From Anaerolineales bacterium UBA3940 (lineage in GTDB: Bacteria > Chloroflexota > Anaerolineae > Aggregatilineales > UBA3940): 15,113 bases of DNA. The stretch covers positions 1-15,113 of the forward strand of contig DGDY01000050.1 of NCBI GenBank assembly GCA_002385675.1, given 5' to 3'. Both the position numbers and the translations under genes were made by a program. Positions 1 to 5,954 of this stretch are shown in pieces (positions within the stretch are counted from its first letter, which is position 1; the number at the start of each line of letters is the position of its first letter). Below the pieces are notes generated by a model. The model was not told the origin of the DNA. It saw nothing but the letters and a program-made list of their open reading frames with translations, and made no database searches.

Positions 1-1112
1 TAGGCCAGCATCCCCTCGCACACGCCGGTCAGCACAGTCGGCTCGTAGAAGTATGGCCCGATGTCCGGGCGGGCGCGGCCCCCGGTAAGGACCGTTGCGC
101 CCTTTGCGACCGCATCCTGTACGTGCTGCTCGACGGTACGAAGCTGCGCCTCGCTGATCAGCGAGCCGATGTCCGTGTCATAGCCGGAGGTGCAGCCCAA
201 CCGGCAGCCGCGTACCTGCGCCAGCAGTTCTTCGAGGAACGGCTCATAAACTTCCTCGACGATGTACAGCCGCTCAATGCTGATACACACCTGCCCGGCG
301 TTGTTGAATGCCGCTTCGACGGCGACGTGCGCGGCGTGCTTCAGGTTGGCGTCTGCCAGCACGATCATCGCGTTCTTGCCGCCCAGCTCCATGCTGGCAG
401 GGATGAGCCGCCGTGCCGCGCGCTCGGCTACCCGCCGCCCGACTTCCGTGCTGCCCGTAAACATGATGTAGTCAACATGGTCGATGAGCGCATCACCCAG
501 CTCTCTCCCCGGGCCGGTCACCACCTGGAGCAGCTCGCCGGGCAGCCCGGCCTCGCGCATCGCCTCCGCCATCCACATCGCGGTCAGCGGCGTGGCTGAG
601 GCCGGCTTGACGACGACCGCGTTCCCCGCGAGCAGCGCGGGCAGCGTGTCGCCGGCGGTCAGGATGAACGGGAAGTTCCACGCGCCGATCACGCCGACGA
701 CGCCGACGGGCTGGTAGACGACGTACGAGCGGTCACGCAGCGGGATGGCGGACCTCACTCGGCGAGGCTCAAGGAACCTGCCGCCGTGGTAGGCGTAGTA
801 GCGCGCCTCGGTGGCAACAGCGAACAGCTCAACGAACGCGTCCCGGCGAGACTTGCCCGTCTCGGACTGGAGCACGTCGAAGAGTTCTTCGCGCCGTTCA
901 AGGATCAGGTTGTGGAAGCGGATGACGACCTCCGCCCGCTTGCGGAACGGCGTCGCCGCCCATGACGGCTGCGCGGCCCGTGCCCGCTCGACGGCGGCGA
1001 CCACGTCCTTCGGCGTGTGGCATGGCACCATCCCGACCGGCTCGCCGGTCAGCGGGCTTGTAATCGTGATCATCCTCTCGCTCGACAGCGCCGTGTCCGT
1101 CACTGAAGCCAT
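1..1112 (-). CDS. Aldehyde dehydrogenase (NAD(P)+-dependent), C-terminus cut off by window edge
   Basis: Translating the minus strand from the ATG at 1112 gives 370 open residues running off the left edge. ALDHs are usually about 480-520 residues, so roughly the last quarter is missing. The core is unmistakable: GAWNFPF around residues 143-149 with the oxyanion-hole Asn146, a cofactor-binding VVVKPAS near 167-172, FTGSTEVG near 218-225, the general-base Glu242 in MELGGKN, and the catalytic Cys276 in GQVCIS. The enzyme should oxidise an aldehyde to its carboxylate in the cytosol. The overall look is closest to succinate-semialdehyde or broad-specificity dehydrogenases, but the substrate cannot be read from sequence. 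Met14 is a possible alternative start. An A/G-rich stretch upstream of the ATG could serve as ribosome binding site. It is divergent from the small membrane genes. Family certain, substrate uncertain. Confidence 0.93.
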   Translation of the reverse strand, partial: MASVTDTALSSERMITITSPLTGEPVGMVPCHTPKDVVAAVERARAAQPSWAATPFRKRAEVVIRFHNLILERREELFDVLQSETGKSRRDAFVELFAVATEARYYAYHGGRFLEPRRVRSAIPLRDRSYVVYQPVGVVGVIGAWNFPFILTAGDTLPALLAGNAVVVKPASATPLTAMWMAEAMREAGLPGELLQVVTGPGRELGDALIDHVDYIMFTGSTEVGRRVAERAARRLIPASMELGGKNAMIVLADANLKHAAHVAVEAAFNNAGQVCISIERLYIVEEVYEPFLEELLAQVRGCRLGCTSGYDTDIGSLISEAQLRTVEQHVQDAVAKGATVLTGGRARPDIGPYFYEPTVLTGVCEGMLA

Positions 1113-1165
1113 AGGTGCTCTCTGCTCTTCCTTGATGCGTTTCGCTGCTAGTCAGGAATAAGGTG

Positions 1166-1174
1166 AGTATAGCA
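1166..1174 (-). promoter_or_regulatory. Extended -10 promoter for the aldehyde dehydrogenase
   Basis: Read on the minus strand this is TGCTATACT, a TGn-extended -10 with a 5/6 match to TATAAT. It would start transcription near 1159, giving a leader of about 47 nt. No convincing -35 is visible, which is usual for extended -10 promoters. Assigned by motif only. Confidence 0.4.
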
Positions 1175-1240
1175 TCCGCCCGGCGGCGGCGCACCGGCGG
1201 GAAGCGCTCGCTCCGGCGCAACCTATGCCGACTTTGTGCG

Positions 1241-1246
1241 TATAAT
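1241..1246 (+). promoter_or_regulatory. -10 box for the small membrane-protein genes
   Basis: A perfect TATAAT lies 30 nt before the ATG at 1277, with an expected transcription start near 1253. The -35 region is weak. If this box is used, the in-frame ATG at 1250 would be at or before the mRNA 5' end, which favours a start at 1277 or 1307. Confidence 0.45.
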
Positions 1247-1276
1247 GGAATGAGAGCGGACGAAGACGTTCGCGGA

Positions 1277-1555
1277 ATGCCCGAGAAGGCTGAAGAGAGG
1301 TTGCTATTGGCTGTACGAAGTGAACCCAGAGTTACGTCCGGTAGGCGGCGGACACCCTGGTACCTGTGGCCGTTCGTCGTGGTTTGGCGGTTGTTGGCGT
1401 TTATCCTTGAAATGACGGGCCGGCTGGTTGGCATCATACTGGGTGCCGTGCTGCTGATCGCCGGGGTGGTCATCAGCCTGACAGTGATCGGCGCTATCGT
1501 TGGCGTGCCCATCGCCATCCTTGGCCTGCTGCTGATCGTTCGCGGCCTGTTTTAA
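1277..1555 (+). CDS. Small two-segment membrane protein, function unknown
   Basis: This predicts a 92-residue protein with a charged, Arg-rich N-terminal tail of about 25 residues. An aromatic hydrophobic stretch (WYLWPFVVVWRLLAFILEM, roughly 27-46) follows, then a long Gly/Val/Ile/Leu-rich stretch to the C-terminus that is enough for two closely packed helices. No catalytic motif is visible. The start is uncertain. ATG 1277 lacks a good Shine-Dalgarno, TTG 1307 has a purine-rich GAGAGG six bases upstream, and ATG 1250 lies too close to the -10 box. I keep 1277 as the first well-placed ATG. A second small membrane gene follows 62 nt downstream on the same strand, so the two are probably co-transcribed. 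I do not recognise a named family; an envelope-associated role is only a guess. Confidence 0.65.
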   Translation: MPEKAEERLLLAVRSEPRVTSGRRRTPWYLWPFVVVWRLLAFILEMTGRLVGIILGAVLLIAGVVISLTVIGAIVGVPIAILGLLLIVRGLF

Positions 1556-1617
1556 CGCTTGAGCGAGTGTACGGTTACCGTTAGAGATTGACTTAGTTTG
1601 TATTTGGAGAGTTGGAA

Positions 1618-2013
1618 ATGGCACAGAATCTTCCCCCGAATGAGGCCGTTGAGCAGGCCCCGCGCGAGCGGCGGGCAAGCTCGGCGATGTGGGTCGGACT
1701 CGCCCTGCTCATTGCAGGCGCCTTTATGCTGGCCGACAACCTTGGCCTGCCGGTATTCAACCTGTTCCGTGGTGACTTCAACTGGTGGGCACTCTTCCTG
1801 CTGATCCCCGGTGCGATTGTGCTGAAGAACGCCTACGATGCGTACAAGGCCAGCGGCGACCAGCTCAACCGCACCACGCGCACCCAGCTTCTGACGGGCG
1901 CGGTCCTGGTCATCTTCGCCCTGATGTTCCTGTTCAACATCAGCATGTCGATGTTCCTGCCTATCGCGCTGCTCTTCGTTGGCGGGCTGCTGCTCTTCAA
2001 CGCGCTTACCTAG
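1618..2013 (+). CDS. LiaF/LiaI-like transmembrane-region protein (DUF5668-type)
   Basis: This 131-residue protein has a polar, charged N-terminus of about 25 residues and then four hydrophobic stretches: near 26-42 (SAMWVGLALLIAGAFML), 54-70 (NWWALFLLIPGAIVLKN), 92-108 and 112-129. The pattern 'GLALLIAGAFMLADNLGL' followed by 'WWALFLLIPGAIVLKNA' is typical of the small membrane module seen in LiaI/LiaF-like and DUF5668 proteins. In some relatives this module is linked to sensing cell-envelope stress. ATG 1618 is chosen because GGAGAG precedes it by about 8 nt; an upstream in-frame TTG at 1612 would sit inside that spacing. It probably forms an operon with the preceding small membrane gene. 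There is no LiaRS pair next to it. Membrane location is firm, function is not. Confidence 0.75.
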   Translation: MAQNLPPNEAVEQAPRERRASSAMWVGLALLIAGAFMLADNLGLPVFNLFRGDFNWWALFLLIPGAIVLKNAYDAYKASGDQLNRTTRTQLLTGAVLVIFALMFLFNISMSMFLPIALLFVGGLLLFNALT

Positions 2014-2027
2014 CAATCGGACGGCGG

Positions 2028-2081
2028 GCCGGGGTGGGGCGTTTCCGTGGCGCAGTTTTGCGGCGCGATTCTCGCCCCGGC
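2028..2081 (+). terminator. Possible GC-rich terminator hairpin after the membrane-protein pair
   Basis: GCCGGGG (2028-2034) and CCCCGGC (2075-2081) are perfect 7-bp complements enclosing about 40 nt that itself contains a small CGCA/TGCG hairpin. No T-run follows, so intrinsic termination is doubtful. It is positioned where a terminator would be expected. Confidence 0.25.
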
Positions 2082-2117
2082 TCGCATTGCCATCCGGACA
2101 GAAACCAGCCTCCCTGA

Positions 2118-2129
2118 CTGTCTGGACAG
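2118..2129. promoter_or_regulatory. Palindrome CTGTC-TG-GACAG overlapping a -35 box
   Basis: The 5-bp arms are perfect inverted repeats around a 2-nt centre. The right half contains the TGGACA (2123-2128) that serves as -35 of the promoter for the dehydrogenase gene. A further related half, CCGGACAG, lies at 2094-2101. A dimeric repressor site is the natural reading, but no regulator is identified. Confidence 0.35.
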
Positions 2130-2150
2130 CCGCCGGTTTCGGCATATAAT
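2123..2150 (+). promoter_or_regulatory. Sigma-70-type promoter of the SDR gene
   Basis: TGGACA (2123-2128, 5/6 match) and a perfect TATAAT (2145-2150) are separated by 16 nt. The expected start is near 2157, leaving a leader of nearly 150 nt before the GTG start at 2305. It is among the best-formed promoters in the window. Confidence 0.6.
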
Positions 2151-2152
2151 GT

Positions 2153-2173
2153 TGTAGGAGCACAAGTCCTACA
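2153..2173. repeat. Inverted repeat TGTAGGA-N7-TCCTACA at the transcription start
   Basis: Perfect 7-bp arms lie at 2153-2159 and 2167-2173, immediately after the TATAAT of the SDR promoter. It could be an operator covering +1 or a hairpin at the very 5' end of the mRNA. Its TAGGA/TCCTA cores recur at the next promoter (3219-3243). Confidence 0.45.
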
Positions 2174-2304
2174 CCCATGAGGCGGGTTTCTGCCCCACTC
2201 TTCACCCTGATTCTCCGTGCTTCCGTGCTTTATCCGGCACATTATTCCGCGTACAATTGATATGGAACTACGCCTTCGGGACGCCTTCGGGAGGTAAACA
2301 CCTC

Positions 2305-3096
2305 GTGGACTTACAGCTAGAAAATCGTATCGCCCTCGTCACCGCAGCCAGTCAGGGGCTTGGCTACGCAACAGCACTACAGCTTGCACGTGAAGGCGCA
2401 CTCGTCGCCATCTGTTCCAGAGATGAAGCGCGTGTCAACGCGGCAACCGACTCTATCCGGGTGGAAACGGGCCGCTCGGTGCTCGGCATCACCGGGGATG
2501 TGAGCCGGGCAGAGGACGTCGAGCACATTGTCGAGCGCGTCGTCGATGAGTACGGCGGGCTTGACATCCTGGTGACGAATGCCGGGGGGCCGCCGTCCGC
2601 TGCTTTTGAAGAGGTCACCGATGAGATGTGGCAGGAGGCGTTCAACCTGAACCTGATGAGCGCCGTGCGGCTGATCCGCAAGGCGCTGCCCCACCTGCGC
2701 TCCTCCACCGCGCCCGCCGTCCTGACCATCACCTCATACTCGGTGAAGCAGCCCATCCCGAACCTCGTGCTGAGCAACAGCATTCGCATGGCCGTTATCG
2801 GCCTGACGAAGACGCTGGCGCTGGAGCTTGGCCGCGAGGGGATCCGCTTCAACAGCATCCTGCCCGGCTGGACGGAAACCGAGCGCGTGCAGGATCTGAT
2901 GGAGGCACGCGCGCAGCGCAACAACACAAGTGTTGAGGAGGAAATTGCAAAGCAGGCGGCAGACAGCCCGTTCGGGCGGATGGCAACGCCCCAGGAATTC
3001 GCGAACGTTGCGACCTTCCTGTGCTCGCCTGCAGCCTCATACGTCACCGGCGTGATGTTGCCCGTCGATGGTGGCTTTTACAAGGGCACTCTCTAA
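2305..3096 (+). CDS. Short-chain dehydrogenase/reductase (SDR), FabG-like, with Ser-x3-Arg at the active site
   Basis: This predicts a 263-residue Rossmann-fold oxidoreductase, the usual SDR length. The coenzyme-binding TAASQGLG lies at 13-20, NAG at 92-94 and the catalytic-serine motif TITS at 141-144. A conserved C-terminal PVDGGF lies at 253-258. The expected Tyr-x3-Lys, 13 residues after Ser144, is instead Ser157-x3-Arg161 (LSNSIR). This fits the 13-residue spacing exactly, so it is a real substitution and not a misalignment. The subfamily resembles archaeal and thermophile SDRs annotated as 3-oxoacyl-ACP reductase-like, but fatty-acid function should not be assumed. GTG 2305 is preferred because GGGAGGT sits about 9 nt upstream and the family begins at 'DLQLENRIALVTAAS'. 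The upstream start at 2257 would add 16 residues unlike the family. It is a single-gene transcript behind its own promoter. Confidence 0.9.
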   Translation: MDLQLENRIALVTAASQGLGYATALQLAREGALVAICSRDEARVNAATDSIRVETGRSVLGITGDVSRAEDVEHIVERVVDEYGGLDILVTNAGGPPSAAFEEVTDEMWQEAFNLNLMSAVRLIRKALPHLRSSTAPAVLTITSYSVKQPIPNLVLSNSIRMAVIGLTKTLALELGREGIRFNSILPGWTETERVQDLMEARAQRNNTSVEEEIAKQAADSPFGRMATPQEFANVATFLCSPAASYVTGVMLPVDGGFYKGTL

Positions 3097-3192
3097 GCGA
3101 ACAGCTAGCCAAACCTGCAGGGCCGGGCGGCGCTTTCTATGCGATGCGTTCGCTGCGGTAACCACGGACTGGTTGGGCGCGCGTGAGGTCCC

Positions 3193-3220
3193 TTGCTTCA
3201 GGTTGCAGAGCGAGTATTAT
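3193..3220 (+). promoter_or_regulatory. Promoter of the PAS-PAS-GAF histidine kinase gene
   Basis: TTGCTT (3193-3198) and TATTAT (3215-3220) are spaced 16 nt apart. The expected start is near 3227, inside the 8-bp inverted repeat that follows. The rest of the 3097-3291 intergenic stretch shows no gene or clear terminator. Confidence 0.45.
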
Positions 3221-3243
3221 AGGATTACACACCGAAATCCTAT
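3219..3243. repeat. Inverted repeat ATAGGATT-N9-AATCCTAT overlapping the -10 and +1
   Basis: Perfect 8-bp arms at 3219-3226 and 3236-3243 share their first two bases with the -10 box. The placement suits a repressor operator. The TAGGA/TCCTA core matches the repeat at 2153-2173, but the half-sites here are 13 bp apart instead of 7. Confidence 0.5.
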
Positions 3244-3291
3244 CCTGTTGCCTTACGGGCAGCTCAACCAGTGCAAGATTTAGGAGCACTG

Positions 3292-5298
3292 ATGCCGGAG
3301 ATCAATCACCCCACGTCGGGGGCGAATGGCGAGGAATCGCCATCGCCGGGTCGTGATGGTTCCGGGCCGCTGAATCAATGTACTGGCCGTCGTCGTGAGC
3401 TCGATCCAGGTATTGCTGTCACCACGCTGGACGGATTTTTTACGTTCGTAAGCCCGGCCTGGGCTGAAATGCATGGTTACAGACCTGAGGAGATGCTGGG
3501 CCGGCATCTCAGCATGTGCCACACCGGCGAGCAGATGGCAAGCTACGTGGCACCCCTCGACGACCGTGCATCGCAGGACGGTCAGGGAACTGGCACTATC
3601 GAACACATCGACAAATACGGGAACGTCTTCTCGTCGTACACCACCGTCGCCCTCTTGCAGCGCGGACATGTGCGGCAGCTCCCCCATTTTATCCGTGTTT
3701 CCCGGCCTATTATTGGGAACACTGCAGAGGGAGAAGGCGAGTTCCTCGTGAACTGGCTCAATGAGACAGGGGCATTTATTCTCGACTTTGATGTCGAGGG
3801 GATGCTGCGGTATGCAAACCAGCGCTGGCTAGACGCGACCGGGCACGCGCCTGACGACATCGGGCGCTTGCGGATCGACGACATCACCCTTCCGCAGCAC
3901 GTGGAACGCTGGCACGCGATTCTCGATCGTCTTGGCCGCGAGGGCGATACCCAGAGGTTGATCGGTGTGTTCGTCACCCGTGCGGGTGCGGAGATCGTCG
4001 TCGAGGGCAGCATGACCGCCCATACGACCAGCACCGGCGACACGCTGATCCGGGCGGTGCTGCACGACATCACGCACCGGCACCGGGTCGAGCGCGAGGT
4101 GCGCGCCCAGCGCACGCTGGCACAGACGCTGCGCGACATCGCCGTTTTGCTCAACAGCACGCTTGACCTTGAGCAGGTGCTCGACCGCATTATGGAAAGC
4201 GTCGGGCGGGTGGTCGAGCACGATGCCGCCATCCTGATGCTGGCTGAGGACGGCCAGGCGCGGGTTGTCCGTGCGAGCGGCGCGGATAACCCGGCAAGGA
4301 TGGGCCAGACATTCAGCATGAACGAAGTGCCCGGCCTGCGCCGGATGATCGAGACAGGGCAGGCAGCGATCCAGAGCGGTCACAACGGGCAGGTGGCCTG
4401 GCTTAGCCAGCAGGCGCGGCTCCAGTCGATGCTGGCTGCGCCCCTCCGCCTGAATGGCCGGGTGCTGGGCCTCGTCGTGCTGCTGGCCGCGCAGCCCGGT
4501 CGCTACAGTACGCCGCATGCCGAGCGACTCCAGCTTTTTGCGGACCACGCCGCGACCGCACTCCACAATGCGCTGCTCTACGACGAGCTTCAGCACACCG
4601 TCAGCACGCTGCACGAGCGCAACGCCGATCTCAAGGCGTTCAGCCACACCGTGGCCCACGATCTCAAAGCGCCGCTGCAGGTGCTGGTCGGCTATGCCAA
4701 CCTGCTCTCGACGGACCTGAAGGATGAGCTACCAGAGGACATCGTCGAGAGCCTGCGCTACATCGAGGCCTATGCCCACAAGATGAAGAGCATGATCGAC
4801 AACCTGCTGCTGTTCTCGGAACTGGGCAGCGCCGAGGTGACAGTCGAGCCGGTTGACATGCAGATTGTGGTGAGCCTCGTGCTGGCGCGCTTCTACGACC
4901 GTATCCGCGAGCGCGGCGTCACGGTCGAGGTTACGCCCGAGCTACCGCGCGCGATGGGCTACTCCCCGTGGCTGGAGGAAGTGTTCGCCAACCTGATCGA
5001 CAACTCGATCAAGTACATGGGCGAGGACAACCCCGCCCCACGCATCATCGTGTGGGGCGAGCGCGCCGGTGACTGGGCCCGCTTCGAGATCATCGACAAC
5101 GGCGTCGGCATTGAGGAGGCGGACCAGCAGCGCCTGTTCCAGATGTTCACCCGCTTTCACCGACACCACGCCGACGGGAGCGGGCTGGGCCTGTCGATTG
5201 CGCGGCGTATCGTCGAGAAGCTGGGCGGGCGCATCGGGGTGGAAAGCGAGCCGGGTCGCGGCACCAAGTTCTGGATTGAACTACCGCCTGCGGGGTAG
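3292..5298 (+). CDS. Soluble sensor histidine kinase, PAS-PAS-GAF-HisKA-HATPase
   Basis: This 668-residue protein has no membrane segment. A PAS domain occupies about 38-140 ('DGFFTFVSPAWAEMHGYRPEEMLGR') and a second PAS about 155-270. A GAF domain follows at about 285-430, introduced by the typical 'LLNSTLDLEQVLDRIMESV'. The HisKA helix carries His456 in VAHDLKAPLQ. The ATPase domain shows an N box (FANLIDNSIKYMG), DNGVGIEE, the FTRFHR F box and GSGLGLSIARRIVEKLGG. It should autophosphorylate in the cytosol in response to signals bound by PAS or GAF; the signal is unknown. The start is ATG 3292, with TAGGAG about 6 nt upstream; the GTG at 3271 lies before that site and is rejected. No response regulator is adjacent, so this is an orphan kinase. 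Its promoter carries an 8-bp inverted repeat. Confidence 0.95.
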   Translation: MPEINHPTSGANGEESPSPGRDGSGPLNQCTGRRRELDPGIAVTTLDGFFTFVSPAWAEMHGYRPEEMLGRHLSMCHTGEQMASYVAPLDDRASQDGQGTGTIEHIDKYGNVFSSYTTVALLQRGHVRQLPHFIRVSRPIIGNTAEGEGEFLVNWLNETGAFILDFDVEGMLRYANQRWLDATGHAPDDIGRLRIDDITLPQHVERWHAILDRLGREGDTQRLIGVFVTRAGAEIVVEGSMTAHTTSTGDTLIRAVLHDITHRHRVEREVRAQRTLAQTLRDIAVLLNSTLDLEQVLDRIMESVGRVVEHDAAILMLAEDGQARVVRASGADNPARMGQTFSMNEVPGLRRMIETGQAAIQSGHNGQVAWLSQQARLQSMLAAPLRLNGRVLGLVVLLAAQPGRYSTPHAERLQLFADHAATALHNALLYDELQHTVSTLHERNADLKAFSHTVAHDLKAPLQVLVGYANLLSTDLKDELPEDIVESLRYIEAYAHKMKSMIDNLLLFSELGSAEVTVEPVDMQIVVSLVLARFYDRIRERGVTVEVTPELPRAMGYSPWLEEVFANLIDNSIKYMGEDNPAPRIIVWGERAGDWARFEIIDNGVGIEEADQQRLFQMFTRFHRHHADGSGLGLSIARRIVEKLGGRIGVESEPGRGTKFWIELPPAG

Positions 5299-5324
5299 CG
5301 TGCTCTTGCGGCGCGCCACCCCGC
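5290..5324. terminator. Hairpin between convergent kinase and YigZ genes
   Basis: GCGGGGTAGCG (5290-5300) pairs with CGCCACCCCGC (5314-5324) at 10 of 11 positions around a 13-nt loop. It spans the kinase stop codon and sits between two converging genes. Neither strand has a following T-run, so it may act as a transcript-end or bidirectional barrier structure and not as a classical intrinsic terminator. Confidence 0.3.
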
Positions 5325-5328
5325 GTGC

Positions 5329-5952
5329 CTACTCCTCGACCTTCTGCCACTCGGCGCTGAGTTGCCCGGCGGAAAGCTCCCGCAGGGCACTTTGAAAAGC
5401 GTCGATCTGGTCGATGGCAAAAACGACCACAAGCGTGACCTCTGCGCCGAAGTCCTCCGAGGCGACCGTCCCGCCCTGCGCCTCCACCAGCCGCTTGACC
5501 GGCTCGTACAGGCTGTAGGGCAGGACGATCCGCGCCTGCCGCCGCTCGATGCGCATCGTGCGCGGCATGGCCTCCAGCACGGCCTGCACCGACTCGGTAT
5601 AGGCGCGCACCAGCCCGCCCGTGCCGAGCTTCGTACCGCCGAAATACCGCGTCACGACGACCACCACATCTCCGAGATCGGCGCCGCGCAGTACCGTCAG
5701 CGCGGGGCGGCCCGCCGTTCCGGCAGGCTCGCCGTCGTCGCTCATCCCCTCGGTGACTGTTGCGCCGTAGCCCACGCGGTACGCGTACACGTTGTGTGTC
5801 GCGTCGTGGAACTCCTCACGTATCGCGTCGATGAAGGCTTTGGCCTCCTCGACGGTGCGCGCCTCTCCGGCAGTGGCGATAAATCGCGAGTTGACAATCC
5901 GCAGCTCGACGCGCGTGGTTTGGGCAGGGATAGGGTAGCGAGGTGTTTCCAT
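5329..5952 (-). CDS. yigZ: YigZ/IMPACT family protein (UPF0029 + DUF1949)
   Basis: This 207-residue protein matches the size and signatures of bacterial YigZ. The UPF0029/IMPACT N-terminal domain spans about 15-125, with 'SDDGEPAGTAGRP' and 'VVVVTRYFGGTKLGTGGLVRAY'. A DUF1949 C-terminal alpha-beta domain follows at about 135-195. The family is cytosolic. The eukaryotic relative IMPACT links to translational control through GCN1 binding, but the bacterial role is not settled and I do not assign one. The ATG at 5952 begins only 2 nt after the antiporter stop codon, so the two genes are almost certainly translated from one mRNA. The Shine-Dalgarno is weak, consistent with translational coupling. 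Family call very secure; function unknown. Confidence 0.93.
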   Translation of the reverse strand: METPRYPIPAQTTRVELRIVNSRFIATAGEARTVEEAKAFIDAIREEFHDATHNVYAYRVGYGATVTEGMSDDGEPAGTAGRPALTVLRGADLGDVVVVVTRYFGGTKLGTGGLVRAYTESVQAVLEAMPRTMRIERRQARIVLPYSLYEPVKRLVEAQGGTVASEDFGAEVTLVVVFAIDQIDAFQSALRELSAGQLSAEWQKVEE

Positions 5953-5954
5953 GG

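Noticed and set aside
123..1161. Several frames over the left end, both strands
   Set aside because: The minus-strand aldehyde dehydrogenase reading explains the whole stretch; it lacks a stop only because the window cuts it.
3068..3283. 71-codon plus-strand frame between the SDR and kinase genes
   Set aside because: It begins inside the SDR and covers the kinase promoter and inverted repeat; no coding character.
3829..4659. Minus-strand frames inside the PAS-PAS-GAF kinase
   Set aside because: Shadows of a gene with full kinase motifs.
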